Assembly (NCBI GenBank): GCA_903854305.1
Contig: CAINWC010000313.1
Span: 1 to 19,953, forward strand
DNA length: 19,953 bases
Origin: an uncultured Pseudomonadota bacterium
Lineage (GTDB): Bacteria; Pseudomonadota; Gammaproteobacteria; Burkholderiales; Methylophilaceae
Direction: 5' to 3'
Of the stretch, positions 1 to 7,634 are shown in pieces. How positions within the stretch are numbered: position 1 is the first letter of the stretch; the number at the start of each line of letters is the position of its first letter. A program made the translations under genes and the position numbers. Under the pieces are notes generated by a model. That model ran no database searches. It was given only the letters and a program-made list of their open reading frames with translations, and was not told the DNA's origin.

Positions 1-3
1 TAA

Positions 4-246
4 CCAAAGTTACATGAGTTGAATTTTGATGTGAAGCGTGATGCCGAAGGTAAGCCGATCGTAAACTTCCGTAAAGCACCTGAAAAATCCAACAGCGAAT
101 TAGCGCTTGAACCCGGTATGATTAAATTACCAGATGAACGGGTAGGTTTATTAATGGTATTCCGTGTGTTTGAGCGTGTGTCTTATGCCCTAGTGATGCA
201 AGCATCGCAACCCATCAACAAACTTGATGCCGTACAAACGCCTTAA
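4..246 (+). CDS. LysM peptidoglycan-binding protein, C-terminal end only (partial)
   Basis: This is the tail of a larger protein whose N-terminal LysM module would lie before the window. The C-terminal wording KLPDERVGLLMVF, then FERVSYALV and a final VQTP, is the pattern I know from the LysM-domain protein encoded just upstream of dprA in betaproteobacteria. In that family the C-terminal part follows a signal peptide and one LysM repeat, and the protein acts in the periplasm or cell wall. The order LysM gene-dprA-smg supports the call. One oddity is that bases 1-3 in this frame are TAA. Either the gene is interrupted here, or the first bases are an assembly edge, or the segment begins at a poor internal start (TTG at 19, ATG at 118). 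No Shine-Dalgarno site supports an internal start. The gene ends 42 bases before dprA. Confidence 0.6.
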   Translation, partial: PKLHELNFDVKRDAEGKPIVNFRKAPEKSNSELALEPGMIKLPDERVGLLMVFRVFERVSYALVMQASQPINKLDAVQTP

Positions 247-288
247 TTAATCAGGCAAAAAGTATTAAGTAAAATCCGCATATATTCC

Positions 289-1410
289 ATGCAAGCTCAC
301 CACGGCGAGGATATTTCAGAAAAAACGCTGTGGGTTAGCTTAAGCAATATTCATGGCGTGGGAACACAAACTTTTTGTCAGCTATTAAAAACCTTTGGCA
401 ACCCAGCTAATGTTTATGCCGCAAGTTACCATCAGTTAAAAGCAGTCGTTTCTGAAAAAATTGCAGCTGAAATTACCCAAGGCGTTAATCATGATGCCTT
501 AACAGATGTGATACATTGGCTTTCTCAGGCCAACAATCATCTCATTACTTTAGCTGATGCTCATTATCCTAAAGCCCTACTAGAAATTACCGATCCACCG
601 CCTTTGCTTTATGCCAAAGGCAATGTCGCCTTATTAAATCTACCTAGTATCGCTATTGTGGGTAGCCGCAATGCCTCTGTGCAGGGCGAAAAAAATGCCG
701 AGGCTTTTGCGCACGATTTATGTGGCTATGGCTTATGTATCATCAGCGGATTAGCGCTAGGTATTGATGGCGCGGCACACCGCGGCGCACTAAAAGCAAA
801 CGGTGCAACTATCGCCGTAGTTGGTACTGGCTTAGATATTGTATATCCAGCCAAACATCGTGACCTAGCCCACCAAATTGTTGAGCATGGACTTATTATT
901 TCTGAATTCGCCTTAGGCACTCCCTCCAAGCCACAGAATTTTCCCAAACGAAATCGCATTATCAGCGGCTTGAGTTTAGGCTGCCTAGTAGTTGAGGCTA
1001 ACTTACAGAGTGGCTCACAAATTACCGCACGATTGGCAGCCGAGCAAGGGCGTGAAGTATTTGCGATTCCAGGCTCCATTCACTCTCCCATGTCTAAAGG
1101 TTGCCATCAACTAATTAAGCAGGGTGCAAAACTGGTGGACTGTTTACAAGATATTGTAGAAGACTTAGGTTTAAATACTTTAAGTTTGAATAACTTTTCA
1201 ATTGATAATGACACATCAAGTACTACGAACATACCTTCTGCATCAAATAATCCACTGCTTATTTTAATGGGGTTCGAACCCACGACATTAGAAAATTTAG
1301 TGCGCTTAAGTAGCTTGACGGTGAGTGAAGTTTCATCCATGCTAATGTTACTGGAATTAGAAGGGAGAGTAGCCAGCCTTACTGGCGGACAATATCAAAA
1401 GATTGTGTAA
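289..1410 (+). CDS. dprA: DNA-processing protein DprA (Smf)
   Basis: DprA binds incoming single-stranded DNA during natural transformation, shields it and loads RecA onto it. The 373-residue length is normal. An N-terminal helical part (about 10-100, with a helix-hairpin-helix-like IHGVGTQTF) is followed by the Rossmann-type DprA domain (about 105-310). Family motifs visible there are GSRNAS (125-130), SGLALGIDGAAH (153-164), GTGLDIVYP (179-187), SEFALG (205-210), FPKRNRIISGLS (218-229) and SGSQITARLAAEQGREV (241-257). A winged-helix domain (about 325-373) closes it. The ATG at 289 lacks a clear Shine-Dalgarno site, so the exact start is less certain than the gene. It lies between the LysM gene and smg on the same strand. 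Its presence fits a competent organism but does not prove it. Confidence 0.95.
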   Translation: MQAHHGEDISEKTLWVSLSNIHGVGTQTFCQLLKTFGNPANVYAASYHQLKAVVSEKIAAEITQGVNHDALTDVIHWLSQANNHLITLADAHYPKALLEITDPPPLLYAKGNVALLNLPSIAIVGSRNASVQGEKNAEAFAHDLCGYGLCIISGLALGIDGAAHRGALKANGATIAVVGTGLDIVYPAKHRDLAHQIVEHGLIISEFALGTPSKPQNFPKRNRIISGLSLGCLVVEANLQSGSQITARLAAEQGREVFAIPGSIHSPMSKGCHQLIKQGAKLVDCLQDIVEDLGLNTLSLNNFSIDNDTSSTTNIPSASNNPLLILMGFEPTTLENLVRLSSLTVSEVSSMLMLLELEGRVASLTGGQYQKIV

Positions 1411-1509
1411 CTTACGACTTACAATCAATGAGTTGTAACTCAGAATTTGGTAGGTTGAAATTTTGTAATTTTAGATTTATGCATAAACCATCACAGTTAA
1501 GTGAACAAT

Positions 1510-1527
1510 ATTAAGTAAAAACTTAAT
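1510..1527. repeat. Short perfect inverted repeat upstream of smg
   Basis: ATTAAGT, then four A bases, then ACTTAAT form a perfect 7-bp dyad 31 bases before the smg start codon, in the 148-base dprA-smg spacer. It is AT-only except for one G:C pair and has no T tract, so it is not a terminator. It may be a weak operator or only base-composition noise. Confidence 0.3.
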
Positions 1528-1558
1528 TTAAAACAATTTTTATTTAAGGATAATTATT

Positions 1559-2032
1559 ATGTTTGAAGTATTGGTTTATATGTTTGAAAACTACATCGAC
1601 ACACACTTTAGACCTGATGAAGACACGCTCTCAAAAGAGCTATATGCAGCGGGGTTTGATGAACAAGATATTAACGGTGCTTTTAATTGGTTTAATCAGT
1701 TAGAACTAATGGCCGAGCAGCCTGAAATTTTCGAAAAGCCTAATCACGTTAGCACACGCATTTTTACGAATGACGAACTGAAAAAAATTACTGGCGAAAG
1801 CATTGGTTTTATTTTATTTTTAGTACAAGCCAACATCCTCAATACCGCACAGCGCGAACTGGTGATTGATTTAGCCATGAACTTACCGCAACCTGAAATC
1901 AGTATTGAAGAAATGCGTTGGATTGTACTGATGACCACTTGGGGTGCAAGCAAGTCTGGTCCGGATAAAACTAAAGAATATTTATTTATTGAAGATGCGT
2001 TGCTCAATAAACAAAAACCAACTTTACATTAA
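1559..2032 (+). CDS. smg: Smg family protein (DUF494)
   Basis: This is a 157-residue protein of the Smg/DUF494 family, found next to dprA (smf) in many beta- and gammaproteobacteria. Its biochemical role is not established. The N terminus MFEVLVYMFENYI followed by an acidic helix (PDEDTLSKELYAAGFDEQDI) is the family signature, and the length is typical. The start is supported by AAGGA nine bases before the ATG. The protein is soluble, acidic and all-helical by eye, with no signal peptide or membrane segment. It could be co-transcribed with dprA, although the 148-base spacer leaves room for its own promoter. The last codons lie inside the hairpin that ends the unit. Confidence 0.9.
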   Translation: MFEVLVYMFENYIDTHFRPDEDTLSKELYAAGFDEQDINGAFNWFNQLELMAEQPEIFEKPNHVSTRIFTNDELKKITGESIGFILFLVQANILNTAQRELVIDLAMNLPQPEISIEEMRWIVLMTTWGASKSGPDKTKEYLFIEDALLNKQKPTLH

Positions 2033-2050
2033 TGATGTAAGTCGGTTTTA
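2014..2050. terminator. Two-way terminator between smg and metF
   Basis: The arms AAACCAACTTTACAT and ATGTAAGTCGGTTT pair around a short loop, with one mismatch and one bulged T. An A-rich run precedes them and TTTT follows, so the hairpin can end transcription on both strands. The left arm covers the last codons and stop of smg. The metF stop lies 28 bases beyond. This is a prediction from base pairing only. Confidence 0.6.
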
Positions 2051-2077
2051 TGCTTTGAATACTGAGCGGAGAAGAAG

Positions 2078-2908
2078 TTATTCGCTAATGTTCTCAATAA
2101 TATTGCTAATAATGCCTGACCGGTTCAGCGTGTAGAAATGCAAACTCGGTACGCCCCAAGTTTGTAAGGTTTCACACAATTCGCTCACTACATCTACGCC
2201 AAATGCACGTAGAGAAGGCATGTCCTCGGCATATTCTTCCAAACGCATTCGCAACCATCTAGGGATTTCCGCCCCACAAATACTTGAAAAACGTGCTAAT
2301 TGGGTAATGTTATAAATCGGCATAATGCCTGGTACAATCGGGATATCAATACCCGCGATTTCACATTGATCTAAAAATCTAAAATAAGCATCTGCATTAT
2401 AAAAATACTGTGTAATGGCTGAAGTAGCGCCTGCATCAACCTTGCGTTTAAGGTTTAATAAATCAGCCGTTGGCGTTCGTGCTTCAGGATGAAACTCCGG
2501 ATACGCGGCCACTTCTATATGAAATTGATCGCCAGTTTCTGCTCGAATGAATTCAACTAACTCAACCGCATAACGAAAGTCACCACTACTGACTTCACCA
2601 GATGGTACATCGCCACGTAATGCTACTAAACGCTTAATGCCCTGCGCTTGATAGGCTTGTAATAAATGACTAATTTCTTCTTTACTGGATGAAATGCAAG
2701 AAATATGCGGTGCAGCTTGGAAGCCTTCCTTTTGAATTTCCAATACGGTATCCATCGTTCTATCACGTGTAGACCCACCAGCACCAAAGGTGACTGAGAA
2801 AAATTCGGGATTATATTTTGCTAACTGTCCACGTGTTTCACGCAGTTTCTCTATGCCATCGGCCGTTTTAGGTGGGAAAAACTCAAAACTAAGTCTGGTA
2901 GTATTCAT
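2078..2908 (-). CDS. metF: 5,10-methylenetetrahydrofolate reductase MetF
   Basis: MetF is a flavoprotein that reduces 5,10-methylene-THF to 5-methyl-THF, the methyl donor that turns homocysteine into methionine. The 276 residues show the family hallmarks: SFEFFPPKT near the N terminus (folate/active-site Glu), VTFGAGGSTRDRT (about 39-51), ALRGD (about 96-100), and ITQYFYNADAYFRF in the second half of the TIM barrel. Its ATG directly abuts the TAA of the membrane-protein gene before it, and there is no good independent Shine-Dalgarno site (only an A-rich AAAGAAAAA), so translation is probably coupled. It is the last gene of the riboswitch-controlled ahcY-membrane protein-metF unit. AhcY releases homocysteine and MetF supplies the methyl group for it. 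Confidence 0.96.
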   Translation of the reverse strand: MNTTRLSFEFFPPKTADGIEKLRETRGQLAKYNPEFFSVTFGAGGSTRDRTMDTVLEIQKEGFQAAPHISCISSSKEEISHLLQAYQAQGIKRLVALRGDVPSGEVSSGDFRYAVELVEFIRAETGDQFHIEVAAYPEFHPEARTPTADLLNLKRKVDAGATSAITQYFYNADAYFRFLDQCEIAGIDIPIVPGIMPIYNITQLARFSSICGAEIPRWLRMRLEEYAEDMPSLRAFGVDVVSELCETLQTWGVPSLHFYTLNRSGIISNIIENISE

Positions 2909-3262
2909 TTATTTTTCTTTTTTATCATTAATGATAATTGCAGCCAACAACCATGAAAGCACGCTGTAAACAGCTGCACCAATAATGCCTGCAAGCAATG
3001 TTTTTACTTCAAAGCCTTGCAACCAATTACCTACGCCATAAAATAGCAAACCGTTTATCACCAAGATAAAAAGTCCCAAAGTTAATATGGTAATAGGCAG
3101 GGTCAATACCACTAAAATTGGCTTGATCAACATATTAACCAAGCCAATAACTAATGCTGCAACTAAAGCCGCAGGGAAGTCGGCCACATGAATATTCGGC
3201 ACAAAATACGTCACCGCCAACAGCGCTAGCGCATTTAATATCCATACAACTAATAACTTCAT
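2909..3262 (-). CDS. Small four-helix membrane protein, phage-holin 4_2 / YvlD-like family
   Basis: The protein has 117 residues and is almost entirely hydrophobic, with four likely membrane helices (about 3-21, 28-50, 54-77 and 87-112) and a charged end (INDKKEK). The pattern ALVAALVIGLVNMLIKPILVVLTLP and the following TLGLFILVINGLLFYGVGNWL are typical of the family named after a mycobacteriophage holin (PF04020, YvlD-like). Bacterial chromosomal members have no proven lytic role, and the function here is unknown. AAAGGAG sits eight bases before the ATG. The gene lies 49 bases after ahcY and its stop codon touches the metF ATG, so it should be co-expressed with the SAH-recycling enzymes. A transport or membrane-maintenance role is conceivable but nothing in the sequence shows it. 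Confidence 0.88.
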   Translation of the reverse strand: MKLLVVWILNALALLAVTYFVPNIHVADFPAALVAALVIGLVNMLIKPILVVLTLPITILTLGLFILVINGLLFYGVGNWLQGFEVKTLLAGIIGAAVYSVLSWLLAAIIINDKKEK

Positions 3263-3311
3263 GTGACTACTCCTTTAGCTTAATCGCAACATCGTCAACA
3301 ACCCTATCGCA

Positions 3312-4736
3312 TTAATAACGATAGGTATCTGGTTTAAATGGACCTTGCTTTTGTACACCAATGTAAGCCGCTTGCACATCCGTTAAAGTAGACAATTTTG
3401 CGTTAAGTTTTCTTAATTGCAATATCGCAACTTTTTCATCCAAATGCTTAGGTAGCGTGTAAACGCCCACCGGGTAATTGGCAGTTTGCGTAAATAACTC
3501 GATTTGCGCAATGGTTTGATTGGCAAAGCTTGAGCTCATCACGTATGAAGGGTGGCCAGTACCGCAACCCAAATTCACTAAGCGCCCTTTAGCTAGCAAG
3601 ATGATTTTTTTACCATCTGGGAAAATCACGTGATCCACTTGTGGCTTGATTTCGTCCCACTCATATTTTTCGAGTGAAGCAACATCAATCTCATTATCAA
3701 AATGGCCGATGTTACATACAATTGCTTGGTCTTTCATTTTAGCCATGTGGTCATGGGTAATCACGTGGTAGTTACCTGTGGCAGTGACAAAAATATCGCC
3801 ATGTTCACACGCATAATCCATGGTGACGACACGGTAGCCTTCCATCGCTGCTTGTAGTGCGCAAATTGGATCAATTTCAGTCACCCAAACTTGAGCAGAT
3901 AAAGCACGTAAAGCCTGTGCAGAACCTTTCCCTACATCACCATAACCGGCAACAATAGCCACTTTACCTGCAATCATTACATCGGTTGCGCGTTTAATCG
4001 CATCCACTAATGATTCACGGCAGCCGTATAAGTTATCAAATTTTGATTTGGTCACAGAGTCATTCACGTTAATCGCTGGGAAAGCCAATTTGCCTTCTTT
4101 GTGCATTTGGTACAAACGATGTACGCCTGTCGTGGTTTCTTCAGTGACACCGATGATTTTAGCTAAACGCACTGAGTACCATGTTGGATCTACTTTTAGC
4201 TTGGCTTTGATCGCATCAAAAAGACAGATTTCTTCTTCTGAAGTTGGGTTTGCAATCACTAACAAATCTTTTTCAGCGCGTGTACCTAGATGTAACAACA
4301 ATGTTGCATCGCCGCCGTCATCCAAAATCATGTTCGTATAGCCACCGTCAGTCCACTCAAAAATACGGTGCGTGTAATCCCAATACTCAGTCAGCGTTTC
4401 GCCTTTAATGGCAAATACTGGCGTACCGCCAGCAGCAATCGCAGCAGCAGCGTGGTCTTGTGTAGAGTAGATATTGCATGATGCCCAACGTAATTCAGCA
4501 CCTAAATCTTTCAAAGTTTCAATCAGCACAGCGGTTTGAATTGTCATGTGCAGGCTGCCCGTAATGCGCGCGCCTTTAAGCGGTTGAGCTTTTGCAAACT
4601 CTTCACGAATCGCCATTAAGCCTGGCATTTCGGTTTCAGCAATAGCGATTTCTTTACGGCCAAAAGTGGATAAGCCAATATCGGCAATTACATAATCTTT
4701 GGCTGTATTTTTAACATCAGCAGTCACAGTATTCAT
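3312..4736 (-). CDS. ahcY: S-adenosylhomocysteine hydrolase (adenosylhomocysteinase)
   Basis: AhcY is a cytosolic NAD-dependent enzyme that splits S-adenosylhomocysteine into adenosine and homocysteine, lifting product inhibition of methyltransferases. Visible marks are [14 protein letters not shown] near residue 90, [16 protein letters not shown] near 230, the NAD-binding [41 protein letters not shown], and the C-terminal KPDTYRY that enters the neighbouring active site. The 474-residue length matches the long proteobacterial form with an extra internal segment. I place the start at the ATG ending at 4736, because AAGGA then has a spacing of 8. The TTG two codons upstream would sit only two bases after it. 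Expression should be controlled by the SAH riboswitch in the leader. It is the first gene of the unit with the membrane protein and metF. Confidence 0.97.
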   Translation of the reverse strand: MNTVTADVKNTAKDYVIADIGLSTFGRKEIAIAETEMPGLMAIREEFAKAQPLKGARITGSLHMTIQTAVLIETLKDLGAELRWASCNIYSTQDHAAAAIAAGGTPVFAIKGETLTEYWDYTHRIFEWTDGGYTNMILDDGGDATLLLHLGTRAEKDLLVIANPTSEEEICLFDAIKAKLKVDPTWYSVRLAKIIGVTEETTTGVHRLYQMHKEGKLAFPAINVNDSVTKSKFDNLYGCRESLVDAIKRATDVMIAGKVAIVAGYGDVGKGSAQALRALSAQVWVTEIDPICALQAAMEGYRVVTMDYACEHGDIFVTATGNYHVITHDHMAKMKDQAIVCNIGHFDNEIDVASLEKYEWDEIKPQVDHVIFPDGKKIILLAKGRLVNLGCGTGHPSYVMSSSFANQTIAQIELFTQTANYPVGVYTLPKHLDEKVAILQLRKLNAKLSTLTDVQAAYIGVQKQGPFKPDTYRY

Positions 4737-4805
4737 TTTCAATTTCCTTGAATGTGTGACCGGAGGGAAGGGGTTGTACTAAAACTGGAGATGCTAAACG
4801 CTTTT

Positions 4806-4846
4806 CTCACCCGTATCCCGTGCCCGGCACGGTTAATAATGGTGAG
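4806..4846 (-). promoter_or_regulatory. Competing hairpin downstream of the SAH aptamer (expression platform)
   Basis: On the ahcY strand the aptamer's 3' CTCACC (4841-4846) can pair with GGTGAG (4806-4811), enclosing a GC-rich palindrome CCGTGCCGGGCACGG (4818-4832). That pairing uses bases the aptamer needs, so the two folds exclude each other. No T tract follows, so simple intrinsic termination is not evident. Control of translation or of Rho access is possible. This is an inference from base pairing. Confidence 0.5.
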
Positions 4847-4900
4847 CGCCGTTAAATCATTTTCCGAGCCTGGGAGAAACCTCTCGCAGCGCTCCTCGGA
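4841..4900 (-). promoter_or_regulatory. SAH (S-adenosylhomocysteine) riboswitch aptamer
   Basis: Read on the minus strand, the leader begins TCCGAGGAGCGCTGCGAG, continues through a short hairpin to CCAGGCTCGGA, and after an A/T-rich linker reaches CGGCGCTCACC. This is the conserved core of the SAH riboswitch class. TCCGAG pairs with CTCGGA (P1), and GAGCGC pairs with GCGCTC to form the pseudoknot. In this family SAH binding turns on genes for SAH breakdown, and ahcY lies immediately downstream. The leader between aptamer and start codon is about 105 bases. Confidence 0.93.
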
Positions 4901-4908
4901 ATTTAGAA

Positions 4909-4938
4909 ATTATACGCGATTTTTTTAGCTTACCTACA
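4909..4938 (-). promoter_or_regulatory. Promoter of the ahcY operon
   Basis: A perfect TATAAT (4909-4914, minus strand) lies so that transcription would begin at about 4902, two bases before the aptamer. The -35 is weak (TGTAGG at 4933-4938, spacer 18). The tight fit between predicted start and aptamer end supports the -10 call. Confidence 0.6.
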
Positions 4939-4980
4939 GTAAAACAATAGTTAAAAGTGAAAAAGCGTTACCATTATTTA

Positions 4981-6216
4981 CTACCACATTTCATACTGAC
5001 TCCAGATTTCATTCACATCAGTGATACCCCAAACCAATGGGTTTTCGTGTCCGACAATAGAATCTTGCTCATGAGATTTTGATAAATCAAGCACCTCAAT
5101 TTTAATCCGTGATTTTGATTTTGTTGAAAAAAATACTTTTAACACTGGTGTCAATAAAGATTTTGGGCTTTGGTCGATGACAACCGCCAATCGACCAGAC
5201 TTCAACTTTACCATCGACCCAATAGGGTAAATGCCCACACTTTTAACAAAGGCCTTAAACACGCTATCATCAAAATGATCTGCCCACTGCGCCATACGCT
5301 GCAAAGAAACCCCTGGCTCCCAACCTTCCTTATAAGGTCGATTAGAGGTAATAGCATCATAAACATCGCAGACCGCGCCCATTTTTGCAAACAAGCTAAT
5401 TTCATCAGCCTTTAGTTTATGCGGATAGCCCAAGCCATTCACTTTCTCATGGTGATGCAAGCATACATCTAAAACCACTGCATCTGTAATATTGGCCTCC
5501 AGCAATAACTTATGTCCTCGCTCAGGATGCAGCTTCACCAAAGTAAACTCCTCATCCGTAAGTGCGCCAGGCTTATTCAGAACATCGCTAGGAATGCCAG
5601 CCTTACCGATGTCGTGCAGCAGGCCTGCCAAGCCTGCCTGCTTCGTCTCATCGTCGGACAAGTTAAGCTCTTTGGCTAATGCCACCATCAGCGCACATAC
5701 CGCCACCGAATGCATATAGGTGTAATCATCTTTATTTTTCAGACGCACTAAGCTAATAAGCGCTCCACCATTGCGCTCAACCGAAGCCGCAATATCATCC
5801 ACCAATATCATTGCAGCTTCAGCACTAACGGCTTTACCCATACGTGCATCATGAAACATGGAAGCAACGGCTTTTTTCGAGCCGTTAATAACGCGTTTAG
5901 CCTGCTCATGCTCTGCCGCTGCGGAGATACGTGCTGTTTTTTTTATTGGTTTTGGAGTGGGGAGGGGGATTTCAGGCGCAATTTCAACCACAGGCGATAA
6001 TGGCGGTTCTATTGCGGCATCTAACTCGGCAATATCTAACCCTTTGGATATATCAATGACAACTTCTTTGATGACGCTCGCCTGAAGCTTTTTTAAGTCA
6101 GAAGGGTCTTCTAATTTAAATGCTTTTTTCCAGAATGGATGGTCTATCCAAGAGCCTTTCAACTCCTGGACAAACATACCTAAACGAACTTGTTTTGTAG
6201 AAACAACTTTCAACAT
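4981..6216 (-). CDS. HD-GYP domain phosphodiesterase with N-terminal DUF3391
   Basis: This is a 411-residue signalling enzyme expected to break down cyclic di-GMP. Residues 1-65 (LKVVSTKQVRLGMFVQEL, then WIDHPFW) match the DUF3391 module often found before HD-GYP domains. A Pro-rich linker (about 70-92) follows. The HD-GYP domain spans about 160-340, with metal-site motifs HDIGK (201-205), HPERGH (230-235), HHH (254-256) and GYP (263-265), then CDVYDAITSNRPYK (283-296). The usual HHExxDG reads HHEKVNG here, with Asn in place of Asp. There is no signal peptide or membrane helix, so it is probably cytoplasmic. GGTGA precedes the ATG by six bases. It sits between metK and ahcY on the same strand; a metabolic link to them is not shown. 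Confidence 0.93.
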   Translation of the reverse strand: MLKVVSTKQVRLGMFVQELKGSWIDHPFWKKAFKLEDPSDLKKLQASVIKEVVIDISKGLDIAELDAAIEPPLSPVVEIAPEIPLPTPKPIKKTARISAAAEHEQAKRVINGSKKAVASMFHDARMGKAVSAEAAMILVDDIAASVERNGGALISLVRLKNKDDYTYMHSVAVCALMVALAKELNLSDDETKQAGLAGLLHDIGKAGIPSDVLNKPGALTDEEFTLVKLHPERGHKLLLEANITDAVVLDVCLHHHEKVNGLGYPHKLKADEISLFAKMGAVCDVYDAITSNRPYKEGWEPGVSLQRMAQWADHFDDSVFKAFVKSVGIYPIGSMVKLKSGRLAVVIDQSPKSLLTPVLKVFFSTKSKSRIKIEVLDLSKSHEQDSIVGHENPLVWGITDVNEIWSQYEMW

Positions 6217-6252
6217 TTGTCATCACCATATTACAACCATAATTTAACTATC

Positions 6253-6279
6253 ATTATAGCAATGGTAGCGTCAAATCAA
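6253..6279 (-). promoter_or_regulatory. Possible promoter of the HD-GYP gene
   Basis: On the minus strand TTGATT (6274-6279) and TATAAT (6253-6258) are separated by 15 bases, a little short, in the 68-base metK to HD-GYP gap. The -10 is perfect and lies about 35 bases before the start codon. No terminator is visible after metK, so read-through is also likely. Confidence 0.4.
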
Positions 6280-6284
6280 TTACT

Positions 6285-7442
6285 TTATATAGAGGCTTTT
6301 AGTGCGGCAGCTTTATCAATCGCTTCCCAAGTAAACTCTGGCTCATCGCGACCAAAGTGGCCATAGGCAGCGGTTTTAGTATAGATTGGGCGCAACAAAT
6401 CAAGCATTTTAACGATGCCTTTTGGACGTAAATCAAAATGTTCCAGCACCAACTGTTTCAACACTTCATCTGAAACTTTACCCGTACCGTATGTTTCAAC
6501 CATGATACTGGTTGGTTGCGCTACGCCAATGGCATAACTTACCTGCACCAAACAACGTGAAGCCAAGCCAGCTGCAACGATGTTTTTAGCTACATAACGA
6601 CCTGCATACGCTGCGCTACGGTCCACTTTTGAAGGATCCTTGCCTGAGAATGCGCCGCCGCCGTGTGGGGCCGCGCCACCGTAAGTATCTACAATGATTT
6701 TACGGCCGGTTAATCCACAATCGCCTTGTGGGCCGCCAACTACAAAGCGTCCAGTTGGATTGACTAAAAATTTAATATCACCTTTAATCAACTCTTTTGG
6801 CAACATTGGTTTAATGATCTCTTCAATTACGGCTTCGCGAATATCTTCCAAATTCATTTCTGGCGCATGTTGCGTAGAAACTAAAACCGTATCGATTTTG
6901 TATGGTTTGCCATCTACATATTGAATCGTGACTTGTGATTTTGCATCCGGACGCAACCATGGCAAACGACCATCTTTACGCAATTGTGCTTGGCGTTCCA
7001 TTAAACGGTGGCTCAGCCAAATTGGCAATGGCATCAACTGTGGCGTTTCGTCCACCGCATAACCAAACATCAACCCTTGGTCACCGGCACCTTGGTCAAG
7101 TGGATCATCATTGGCGTTATCAACGCCTTGTGCAATATCTGGGGATTGTTTGTCGTAAGCGACTAAGACCGCACAACCTTTATAGTCGATGCCGTATTCA
7201 GTATTGTCGTAGCCGATACGCTTGATCGTTTCGCGTGCGACTTTAATATAGTCGACATTTGCGGTCGTAGTGATTTCACCGGCTAATACAATCAAACCGG
7301 TATTGGCTAAAGTTTCAGCAGCAACGCGAGCAGTTGGGTCTTGGGTTAGAATAGCATCTAGTATGCTATCGGATACTTGGTCAGCGAGTTTGTCTGGGTG
7401 ACCTTCAGAAACAGATTCTGAGGTAAAAAGATATTCGTTCAT
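6285..7442 (-). CDS. metK: S-adenosylmethionine synthetase (methionine adenosyltransferase)
   Basis: MetK condenses methionine and ATP to SAM in the cytosol, working as a tetramer with Mg2+ and K+. The 385 residues cover the family's full three-part fold. Signature motifs are [19 protein letters not shown] (8-26), [12 protein letters not shown] (ATP site, about 117-128), [21 protein letters not shown], and the phosphate-binding [19 protein letters not shown]. The ATG at 7442 has AAGG seven bases upstream. It opens the methyl-cycle block: MetK makes SAM, and AhcY and MetF recycle the products. The upstream 155 bases up to the predicted transcription start form a long leader in which I recognise no known SAM riboswitch. 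Confidence 0.97.
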   Translation of the reverse strand: MNEYLFTSESVSEGHPDKLADQVSDSILDAILTQDPTARVAAETLANTGLIVLAGEITTTANVDYIKVARETIKRIGYDNTEYGIDYKGCAVLVAYDKQSPDIAQGVDNANDDPLDQGAGDQGLMFGYAVDETPQLMPLPIWLSHRLMERQAQLRKDGRLPWLRPDAKSQVTIQYVDGKPYKIDTVLVSTQHAPEMNLEDIREAVIEEIIKPMLPKELIKGDIKFLVNPTGRFVVGGPQGDCGLTGRKIIVDTYGGAAPHGGGAFSGKDPSKVDRSAAYAGRYVAKNIVAAGLASRCLVQVSYAIGVAQPTSIMVETYGTGKVSDEVLKQLVLEHFDLRPKGIVKMLDLLRPIYTKTAAYGHFGRDEPEFTWEAIDKAAALKASI

Positions 7443-7581
7443 TGTGCGCCTTGAAAAAAATAATCATAAAAAGTGAAATGAATTCCATACTAAAGGCTGA
7501 AGCATGTTCATCAGGTCAACATCGAACTGCCAATTCTACCTAACTTCTTAAAAAATAAGCATAAAAATATGTATTAAAGTG

Positions 7582-7609
7582 TTACCAACCCACTTCATCA
7601 ATTTATAAT
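7582..7609 (+). promoter_or_regulatory. Promoter of the dapF operon
   Basis: A perfect TATAAT (7604-7609) has a weak TTACCA (7582-7587) 16 bases upstream. The -10 ends only six bases before the dapF ATG, so the transcript would start at or next to the start codon. Confidence 0.5.
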
Positions 7610-7634
7610 AAGCCCATGGAAATTAAATTTACAA
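7605..7634 (-). promoter_or_regulatory. Promoter of metK
   Basis: On the minus strand TTGTAA (7629-7634), an 18-base spacer and TATTAT (7605-7610) give a good sigma70-type promoter. Its -35 lies inside the first codons of dapF, and its -10 covers the dapF -10 on the opposite strand. The transcript would begin near 7598 and carry a leader of about 155 bases. Confidence 0.45.

Noticed and set aside
263..274. TATTAAGTAAAA occurs before dprA and again at 1509-1520 before smg
   Set aside because: It is a 12-base AT-rich word at different distances from the two start codons; chance is likely in spacers of this composition.
726..1079. 117-residue open frame on the minus strand inside dprA
   Set aside because: It is a shadow of a fully conserved gene, has no family likeness and no ribosome site.
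1268..1283. A tRNA T-arm-like GGGGTTCGAACCC
   Set aside because: It encodes MGFEPTT in the DprA winged-helix domain in the correct frame. The rest of a tRNA cloverleaf and acceptor stem is missing around it.
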